From assembly GCF_963169125.1 (NCBI RefSeq), contig NC_084795.1:146984145-147048144 (forward strand): DNA of 64,000 nucleotides. Direction: 5' to 3'. The first letter of the stretch is position 1; each line of letters begins with the position of its first letter. Below, one piece after another: positions 56,161 through 64,000 of this stretch. A program made the translations under genes and the position numbers. Under the pieces are notes generated by a model. It had not been told where the DNA came from. It ran no database searches and was given only the letters and a program-made list of their open reading frames with translations. This DNA comes from Humulus lupulus. Taxonomy: Eukaryota; Streptophyta; Magnoliopsida; Rosales; Cannabaceae.

Positions 56161-57161
56161 AGAAAAATCCCCCATTTTCACAACCAAATCTAAGCCAAAT
56201 TACCCCAAAACAAAACTAACAATTCAATTCAATCACCAAAGTAGTTCTAAAATGATTCTAGCAGCAAAACCTAACCAAGAACTAATCCCAAAACTCATCT
56301 AAACAATCAAGAGTGATTCACCACTTAGCTCACATGCATAAACTTGTATTCCTAACCAAAACTCTGCAAAATTCAGTTGATCATCATGTTTTATAGCTTA
56401 CCTTTCAACCTAGTTAAATCTCTGAATTGCTCCCCTGAGTACCAAGCCACAAGCCCCCAAGCTCAAGCCTTGAGTTCCTTCCTTGACCCCAAAGAAGATT
56501 AGCTCTTCTTCTCCTTCTTTTCTTAACTTCTTCATTCCTCTAAAGCTTCCAAAAGATAATTCTAGTATTTGCCTAAGTGAAAAACGTGAAGGACTTTACC
56601 TCAGCCAGGTTTATTTACCCTTAAGGCCAAATTACCCTTTTCCCCCTTAAACCTATCCTTAACCCTCAAGTAATCCCAAGGGCAATTTAGTCATTTACCA
56701 AATCCCGTTAAGTCCCTGAGTATTCCTATAAATCCCCGTTTAATCCCAACATGTCTCAAACATTACTAAATTATTACGCGTTACTCAATAATTCCCAAAC
56801 ACATATAATATTCCCAAAATACCCTTAAGATCCTCCCGAGCCGGGTATTTGAACCCGTTATGAATTTCGAGCTAAACTGCTCCCTAGAACTGTCTTGGAT
56901 CGTGCATTTCAAATATATCACCACCCTCACGTGGTAAATATCACAATATTCACAAATATTCCATTTATGCCCTCAACGGGCTAAAATTACAAGCATGCCT
57001 CTAACAACCAAATGTGGCCCACATGCATACTTAATTCACCTAAACATGCAATTCTAATCACATACTCACGAAATTCACATATTAATATAATAAGCCACTT
57101 ATTGCCCTCCATGCATGTTAATCAAGGTCTTAAGCCTTATTAGCAAATTTGGGATGCTCCA

Positions 57162-57175
57162 ACTATCCCCTCCTT
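57162..57175 (-). other. Element F polypurine tract
   Basis: The minus strand reads AAGGAGGGGATAGT, next to the LTR start, as in A, B and C. Confidence 0.87.
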
Positions 57176-57196
57176 ACAGAAATTTCATCCTCAAAA

Positions 57197-57682
57197 TTAC
57201 GTGAACAACTCAGGATACTGCTCCTGCATATCTGATTCAAGTGCCCACGTCACCTCCTCAACCTTGTTGTTCCTCCATAGCACTTTCACCAAGGCGATGG
57301 TCTTATTCCGCAAGACTTTATCCTTCCGGTCGAGAATCTGAACCGGCTTCTCCTCATATGATAAATCCTGGTCTAGCTCCAGGTTCTCATAACTTAGAAC
57401 ATGTATCGAATCTGATACATACTTCCGGAGAATGGACACGTGAAAAACATCATGGACCCCTGATAGATTTCGACGCATCGCCAACCTATAAGCTACCTCT
57501 CCAACCCGTTCCAGAATCTCAAAGGGGCCAACAAACCTAAGGCTCAGCTTGCCCCGAACACCAAACTGTTTCACTCCTCTCAAAGATGAAACCCTAAGGA
57601 ACACATGGTCATCGACTTGAAACTCTATGCTCCTGCGTTTCAAGTCCGAGTAACTCTTTTGGAGACTCTGGGAGGCAAGCAT
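57197..57682 (-). pseudogene. Element F integrase C-terminus and chromodomain-like tail
   Basis: The open frame of 161 residues begins after a TGA at 57683 and includes DHVFLRVSSLRGVKQFGVRG, then FVGPFEILERVGEVAYRLA and the tail VQILDRKDKVLRNKTIALVK with VLWRNNKVEEVTWALESDM. It ends at its natural stop. It confirms that B lost one base near 7290, since F continues MQEQYPELFT. Confidence 0.85.
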
Positions 57683-58819
57683 TCAAGCTCTAATCTTTTC
57701 AATCGCCTCACTAGTCCTCTGAACCATCTCAGGACCTAAGTACCTCCTCTCACCCATCTCATCCCAATGAATAGGTGATCTGCACTTCCTCCCATATAGC
57801 ATCTCATACGGAGCCACTCTGATAGTCGCATGATAACTATTATTGTACGAAAAATCAATCAAAGGGAGATACTTACTCCAAGATCCCCCAAAATCTAGCA
57901 TATAGGCTCGTAGCATAACTTCCAGTATCTGAATCGTCCTCTCAGACTGTCCATCTGTCTGAGGATGATAAGTGGTACTAGATCATAATTGCATGCCCAT
58001 AGCCTTCTGTAGACTCTCCCAAAACTTGGGGGTGAGGGTGGGGTCCCTGTCGGATACTATCGACCTCGGAGCCCCATGAAGTCGAACAATATCCTTCACA
58101 TACAACTCGGCATACTACTTCACAGTATAAGTTGTCCTGACAGGTAAAAAGTGGGCGGACTTAGTATACCTATCCACAATATCCCATACTGAATCATGTT
58201 GTCCCGTGGTCTTCGGCAAACCAACCACGAAGTCCATGGTGATATCCTCCCACTTCGACTCTGGAATCACTAGAGGCTGCAATAACCCTGCTGGCCTCTG
58301 ATGTTCAGCCTTTACCTGCTGACAAGTTAAGCACTTAGCCACATAATCCACCATGACCCTCTTCATTCTTGACCACCAATACAAGGCTCTCAAATCTTGG
58401 TACATCTTCGTCGTACCTGGATGTAAAGAATAGGGAGTGGTATGAGATTCATCCAAGATCTCTCGTCGGATACCAGAATCCATCGGAACACAGATCCGAC
58501 CCTTGTGCTTCAGTAATCCCATCTCCGAGATAAAGAAGTCCTTAGCCTCCCCGACTAAGACACTCTCTTTGTGCCCTCTCAACTGGGGATCCTTCCCCTG
58601 CGCTTCCTTGATCCTCTCAAGGAGCGTAGACTGAAGAGTGATGTTGGATAACCAACCATCCACCAACTCTATACCCGCTCTAGTCATCTCCTCAGATAAC
58701 TTATTAGATATCAACCTCAAACTGAACAATTGTCCGGGGCCCTTTCGACTCAATGCATCAGCTACTACATTAGCCTTCCCAGGATGGTATAGGATATCAC
58801 AATCATAATCCTTTACCAA
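57683..58819 (-). pseudogene. Element F integrase, in-frame stops
   Basis: The zinc domain is at 58115-58819, with HTTPYSLHPGTTKMYQDLRA and KCLTCQQVKAEHQRP. The core begins MDFVVGLPKTTGQHDS. TAG at 58115 (CAG likely), TGA near 57983 (CGA likely) and TGA at 57683 interrupt one otherwise continuous frame. The second Asp region (IVSDRDPT) and the HPQTDGQSERTIQ glutamate motif are readable between 58060 and 57925. The first part, from [18 protein letters not shown], is the end of RNase H. Confidence 0.85.
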
Positions 58820-59438
58820 TTCTAGCCACCGTATCTAGCGTATATTTAGATCCTTCTAAGTAAAGAAGTACTTTAAACTCTTATGGTCGGTGTATATCTC
58901 ACACTTCTCACCATATAGATAATGTCTCCAAACCTTAAGTGCAAATACCTCCTCTGCCAACTCCAGATCATACACGGGATATCTCTGCTCATACTCCTTT
59001 AATTGTCTTGATGCGTAGGCTTTCTCATTTCCGTCTTGCATCAGCACACACCCTAAACCCTGTCTGGAAGCATCACAATATACCACAAACCCTGTCTGGC
59101 AGACTCAATACTGGAGCGGTGGCCAGTCGCCGCTTCAATTCCTTGAAACTGTTCTCACACATGTCTGTCCACACATACTTAGTCTTCTTCCTTGTCAATT
59201 CAGTCAACGATGTGGCTATGCTGGAAAACCCATCAATGAACCGTCGATAATACCCTGCCAATCCCAGAAAACTCCTAACTTTCAGAACACTGCTCGGTCT
59301 AGGCCAATCTCTCACTGCCTCAATCTTACTTGGGTCAACCAGAATCCCCTCCTTACTAACAATATGGCCCAAAAACGTGACTTGCGGTAGCCAAAACTCA
59401 CACTTGTTGAACTTAGCATATAACCTATGCTCTCTCAA
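58820..59438 (-). pseudogene. Element F RNase H and RT thumb, frameshift and stops
   Basis: 59073-59438 encodes [20 protein letters not shown] and [20 protein letters not shown] of the RT thumb. A small deletion near 59085 shifts the frame; RNase H (58856-59086) follows with [18 protein letters not shown] and [19 protein letters not shown]. Two TAG codons at about 58856 and 58838 (both CAG in B) then interrupt. The order is the same as in B. Confidence 0.83.
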
Positions 59439-60100
59439 CCGCTACAATACCAAACGTAGATGTTGCTCATGCGTTGTCTCTGACTGAGAGTATACCAGTA
59501 TGTCATCATGAACTTGTCCAAATAGTTCTTGAAAACCATATTCGTCATGTCCATAAAAGCTACTGGGGCATTGGTTAATCCAAAGGACATAACCAGGAAT
59601 TCATAGTGTCCATATCTCGTGCGGAAAGCGGTCTTTGGTATGTCCTCTTCTTTAATTCTTAGCTGATGGTAACCTGACCGGATATCAATCTTAGAAAACA
59701 TTGTCTTTCCCTGTAGCGTGTCAAATAAGTCATCAATCCTAGGAAATGGGTACTTATTCTTAATGGTCAACTTGTTCAGCTCCCTGTAGTCAATACACAT
59801 CCTAAGAGATCCATCCTTCTTCTTGACAAACAACACCGGAGCACCCCATGGCGAGAAACTCAGTTTGATGAACCCCAAATCCAGTAATTCCTGCAACTTA
59901 ATCTTCAATTCCTCCAGCTCTGTCGGAGCAATTCTATAAGGTGTCCTAGATACTGGCTCCACCCCTGGCGCTAATTCTATAACAAACTCAATCTTCTGCT
60001 GTGGTGGAAACCCTAGCAAATCTGCTAGAAATAAATCTGGAAACTCACATACCAATCTGATCTCACCCGGCCCAACCGACACAACCCTAGAGGTATCCAC
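59435..60100 (-). pseudogene. Element F reverse transcriptase, catalytic loop deleted
   Basis: The frame carries FCIDYREL-type motifs as [40 protein letters not shown] and [17 protein letters not shown]. The catalytic VIVFIDD of B is missing its first half: after NYLDKF a short deletion near 59510 removes it and shifts the frame, giving [10 protein letters not shown] activity is therefore destroyed by that deletion, apart from other damage. The N-terminal part ([20 protein letters not shown]) is intact. Confidence 0.83.
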
Positions 60101-60600
60101 AACGTTCGCTTGGAATCCTATGCAACCTTCCTACATCAGGTCTCTAGCCTTCAGTGTTGAAATCATAGGTACCTGCGATCCACTAACTATCCCCACAAAT
60201 AGAAAGGGTACATCCCCTTTTGGTTCAACAGTCACCATTCTGCGCTTGCAATCAATCGTCACCCTGTACTTCGATAACCAATCCATCCCTGGGATCATAT
60301 CGAAGTCATCCATCACTAGCTCAATCGGATCAATAGACAATTCCCTACTATCTATCCCACTGGCAATGCTCTAATCCATCTCCTAGAGACTACCAATTCC
60401 CCAGTTGGCAACAAAGTCTGAAAACCCCTAGCATACAATTCACTAGGTCTACACAGCTGACTTACCACTCTAGTAGACACAAATGAACGAGTAGCTCCCA
60501 AATCAATCAACACATTATAAGAAGAACCAACAGTAGAAATCTGACCTGTCATGACCGAGGGGCTAGCCTCCGCCTCAGTCTGAGTCACGGTGAATACTCT
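60101..60600 (-). pseudogene. Element F protease, frameshifted
   Basis: The active-site segment, VLIDLGATRSFVSTRV (60352-60588), has Leu where B has Ser, so the catalytic D-S-G triad reads D-L-G. A frameshift near 60345 leads to DDFDMIPGMDWLSKYRVTID (60131-60340), where Ile-Leu-Gly is changed to Ile-Pro-Gly. Protease would be inactive. Confidence 0.8.
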
Positions 60601-61688
60601 AGCAGGAGCAGCTCCTCATTTCTGGCATGTGGGAATTCCCTCTTCAAATGATTGATACTCCCACAAGTAAAGCAGACCTTGATCCTTCACTCTCCCTGAT
60701 GCCGTCGTCTGCATCGAGGACACACTGGAAAGATTCTCCAATTGTCACTTCCGCCCTGACGAACAATAAAAGCACCCCGTCCTCTCCTATTCGAGCTAGG
60801 ACGAACAAAAGAATCTAGGGCCTTTCTCTTATGTACAATGGGGCCACTACCCCGATTGGATCTAGTAAAAGCAGGCACCGTCCTTCTGGCGTCGCGCCTA
60901 ATAGTGCTCTCTCTCTATATCTGATCCTCAGCCCCCTCAGTCGTAAGGGCCTTGTCCACTACCTGGGCATATGTATTAGTCTCTTAATCCAAATTAATCT
61001 TCACAACACGGGCGATCATAATATTCAACCCCCATACAAACCTATCCCTTCTTGTCGCATCAGTCGGCACCAAATCTGGCGCGAACTTCGCCAACCAATC
61101 AACTCTCAAGGCGTACTCAGTAACTGTCAACGGGTTCTGAGTTAGGTTGATAAACTCGTCAACCTTCGTAGCTCGGACTGCAACACAGTAATATTTCTCA
61201 TTAAAGATGTTTCTAAACTCTTCCCAAGTCGTAACTGCAACACTCCTTCTCTGAGTCACTACATCCCACCAGATGCGGGCATCCTCTCTGAACATGTAGC
61301 TGGCACAAGATACTCTCTCGTTCCCTACCACCCTTATTAAATCCAAGATGGAGGAAATCATATTCATCCATTTCTCTACCCGCAGTGGGTCTGGTCCACC
61401 CTCGAAGGTGGGAGGATGCTGCTTCTTGAACCTCTAGTACAAAGGTTCCCACCTATTCTCCATAATAGGATGAACTGGCACAGGCACCATAGCCTGTTGA
61501 ACTTGCAACCCAATTCCCTGAGGAGGGGCCTGTTGCCTCAGCTCTCGAAGTTCTTCCTCTTTTTGATGCAGTCTAGCTTCCATTTCGGCATACATATGTT
61601 GCCAATTCTATGGGGCAGGTGGAGGGTCCTGACCCTGGTTGTCATCCTCGGCCCTATTGCCGCAGAGACTAGATGATTGTCGAGGCAT
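60601..61688 (-). pseudogene. gag: Element F gag, stops and frameshifts
   Basis: ATG at 61688 begins MPRQSSSLCGNRAEDDNQGQ, the counterpart of B's 2788 start; here CAG is kept where B has TAG (2839). TAG at about 61610 and 61436 (both CAG expected) interrupt. The core at 60984-61367 has MNMISSILDLIRVVGNERVS, DARIWWDVV and FNEKYYCVAVRATKVDEFIN. A TAA follows, then a basic part with CPRCRRRHQGE and a decayed knuckle. Its length matches B. Confidence 0.82.
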
Positions 61689-62011
61689 CTCAACAATATG
61701 TGTGCAGTCAACGACGCCGCTCATCATGCATGATAACAACATCCAAAACCACCTCCCAATTCACACCAACCAACCACAAATAGCAATCCACATAACACAA
61801 ATATCATACAACACTCAAGGGGCCATGCCCTAGAATCATGCATATGTTAACACATTCATCATGCTCTATATAAAATAATCAGGTAAACAGGGCATCTAAA
61901 CACATAGTCAAACATATTATTCAATCTTTACCAACCAACCCTGAGTCGCGCTTGTCACTGACAGCGAGCGTACATATTCGAACAATCTCCAGGAAACATA
62001 AACCTTGCCTC
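61689..62011 (-). other. Element F untranslated leader
   Basis: The 320-bp leader between primer site and gag is about as long as in B (325 bp). No coding motif. Confidence 0.55.
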
Positions 62012-62023
62012 GTTCTGATACCA
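62012..62023 (-). other. Element F primer binding site (tRNA-Met type)
   Basis: The minus strand reads TGGTATCAGAAC three bases after the 5' LTR end; one base differs from the B and C sites (AAC for AGC). Confidence 0.87.
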
Positions 62024-62026
62024 AGT

Positions 62027-64000
62027 TGTAATGCCCTACTAACTTAGAGTCGTTACTAAGTGAGTTCAAAACGTGCAATTGACTCGCTAACCGAGGTTTT
62101 AGGTTAAAAGTGTAGCTAAATTGTAATAAAAGTCATATTATTTGAAAATTTAATCATTCACTGAAAATTATATAGCGTTAAACATATGGGATCCCAAAAT
62201 ATTGTTTGGAAATATTTATAACTCAAAAATATGATTAAATTCGACTAAACGACAAAATTCAGACTAATACAAAACATCTCCCAAAAATACCCCTAGCGGT
62301 GGCAGCCAGGCAGGCCAAACATGCACACGTCGCTTCACGCTCTAAGTACTCATGGTTGGTCGACCTTCCCCTTGCCCTTACCTATACCATAGAGCACCCA
62401 TGAGCCAAAGCCTAGCAAGAAAACTCCACACAAGCAATCAACATATGCATATCTATCAATCAGCATATAATAAAACCGCCAACAGGCTAAACACATAATG
62501 GCCATGCCATCCCAGGCGCTTTACCAGACTCTGGATTTGCGGTCTACACCATGAGGATATGCCAGGTATCCAATAGGGTCTCACCCTGGAAACTTTCACT
62601 CCACGTGCTTAACGCTGCTCCCGACCCCTTGCCGTACTCGGCCTTGCCATTCTTGGCCTTTGCCATTCCCGGCCCTCGCCGTACATTTACAGATATGCAA
62701 CACATAGCATAAACTTAACAAACACTTAAACAAATACAAGCATACACAATAGGGCTACGCCCTGCATCATAATTACATAGGGTTGTGCCATGAAATACAA
62801 ATTATAGGGCCACGCCCTGCTCTATGGGTACAACAGTTTTCTTACCTGTGTCCAGAGCTTTCCAAGCACCGATATCCTGAGCACAGTCCTCTACCCCGAG
62901 CCTCGCTGACAACCTAGTCACAACATATCAACAACATCCATCAATCAAGTTTTAATCCATTAAATAACTTTGGGTTATAATTCTAATCTCTGGGACCTTG
63001 AATTCTATCAATCCGAGTGATAAAATCCATCCTGAGCCTTAACTTTTGGATTCCGAGCCTAAAACCTTCTCACAATCCAAAAACCGATTAAGCGTCGCGG
63101 CTCAATGGTCCCATGCCACGGCCCGCCTCGACCAGAAAGCAACCTCCCCATTTCAGCCTATGCGCGTCGCGGCCCAACCTATAGGGCGCCGCGGCCCGCC
63201 TCTCTTCCTGGCCTCCAAACCGTTCTAGAGGGTTGCGATTCAGCAAGAACAATTCCACGGCCCGACCCTTCGAACCTAGAAAAATCCCCCATTTTCACAA
63301 CCAAATCGAAGGAAATTTACCCCAAAACCAAACTAACAATTCAGTTCAATCACCAAAGCAGTTATAAAATGATTCCAGCAGCAAAACCTAACAATGAACT
63401 AATCCCAAAACTCATCTAAACAATCAAGAGTGATTCACCACTTAGCTCACATGCATAAACTTGTATTCCTAACCAAAACTCAGCAGAATTCAGTTGATCA
63501 TTAAGTTTTACAACTTACCTTTGAACCTAGTTAAATCTCTGAATTTCTCCCCTAAGTTCCAAGCCACAAGCCCCCCAAGCTCAAGCCTTGAAATGCTTCA
63601 TTGACCCCAAAGAAGATTAACTCTTCTTCTCCTTCTTTTCTTAACTTCTGCTTTCCTCTAGAACTTCCAAAAGATAATTCCAGCATATGCCTAAGTGAAA
63701 AACGTGAAGGACTTTACCTCAACGAGGTCTATCTACCCTTAGGGACAAATTACCCTTTTTCCCTTAAACCTATCCTTAACCCTCAAGTAATCCCAAGGGA
63801 AATTTAGTCATTTACCAAATCTCGTTAAGTCCCCGAGTATTCCTATAAATCCCCGTTTAATCCCAACATGTCTCAAACATTACTAAATTACTACCCGTTA
63901 CTCAATAATTCCCAAACACATATAATATTGCCAAAATACCCCTTAAGCTCCTCCGAGCCAGGTATTTGACCCTGTTGTGACTTTCTAGCTAAACCACTCC
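62027..64000 (-). repeat. Element F right LTR (5' LTR), truncated by window end
   Basis: It starts TGTAATGCCCTACTAAC on the plus strand and matches the left LTR from 54899 onward for 1974 bp. It has the shared block in reverse (62379-62425), GGGATCCCAA (62188), GCC-rich units and the F palindrome-like cluster (63092-63265). The C17 run of the left LTR is absent. Confidence 0.88.

Larger units (their letters stand above)
54899..57161 (-). repeat. Element F left LTR (3' LTR, 2263 bp)
   Basis: The plus strand starts TGTAACACACTAC and ends GGGATGCTCCA, so on the minus strand the LTR begins TGGAGCATCCC where the family norm is TGTAAYGACCC; only TG and CCC are kept. Landmarks are GGGATCCTAA (55058), the shared block read in reverse (55250-55297), GGCC-rich units (55494-55560), three GGGC...GCCC units (55646-55712), a C17 run (56016-56032), GCGTCGCGGCCC units (55976-56160) and CT-rich sequence (56500-56540). 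Confidence 0.85.
54899..64000 (-). mobile_element. Element F: chromovirus-like Ty3/gypsy element, 5' LTR cut by the window end
   Basis: On the minus strand: 5' LTR (from 64000 to 62027, incomplete), tRNA-Met-type primer site, gag (61688), protease, RT, RNase H, integrase and chromodomain-like tail (to 57197), polypurine tract, 3' LTR (57161 to 54899). The order and sequence are close to B. The LTR shares blocks with the B/E family but is distinct. At least four frameshifts and many stops are present. It lies in the gag/protease region of K. Confidence 0.85.

Overview
This window is plant nuclear DNA, most likely repeat-rich heterochromatin of a seed plant (probably a eudicot with a large genome; species not resolved). 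I find no host gene, no rRNA or tRNA gene and no bacterial-style feature. Nearly all of it is LTR retrotransposons inserted into one another, recognised by TG...CA LTR ends, 5-bp target-site duplications (TSDs), tRNA-Met-type primer sites, polypurine tracts and gag/protease/RT/RNase H/integrase motifs. I use letters A-L as local names.

Left nest (1-34805). H is the oldest host element; only its 3' internal region (29954-32272) and 3' LTR (32273-34805) are visible. C (Ty3/gypsy, chromovirus-like, + strand, 9733-29953) sits in H. C is itself broken by B (gypsy, + strand, 2354-9732) inserted in C's 5' LTR, by D (Ty1/copia, - strand, 13192-22252, TSD GGATT) inserted in C's gag, and by E (solo LTR of the B family, - strand, 24304-26680, TSD AGGTT) inserted in C's integrase. 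A (related gypsy, + strand, ends at 2353) is inserted in B's 5' LTR. G (solo LTR, - strand, 32420-34228) is inserted in H's 3' LTR.

Middle (34806-37414). About 2.6 kb of AT-rich sequence with no recognisable gene. It holds a short array of five 30-bp units, each with a small inverted-repeat core.

Right nest (37415-64000). K is an old Athila-type gypsy element (- strand) with a decayed extra gene between integrase and 3' LTR. L (- strand, 45610-53593, TSD GCTAC) is inserted in K's RT. L has gag but no pol, and carries a long 3' region packed with the palindrome TCCGATCGGA. F (chromovirus-like gypsy, - strand, 54899 to beyond the window) is inserted in K's gag/protease region.

Every coding region is broken by stops, frameshifts or deletions, so nothing here looks autonomous now. 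Where the original codon can be inferred, many stops fit C-to-T change in CAG or CGA, as expected from deamination of methylated cytosine. The most unusual shared theme is that most LTR families carry their own repeated short palindrome at a similar internal LTR position, upstream of the TATA box in the three families where one is clear, while a different block near the LTR 3' end is shared between families.
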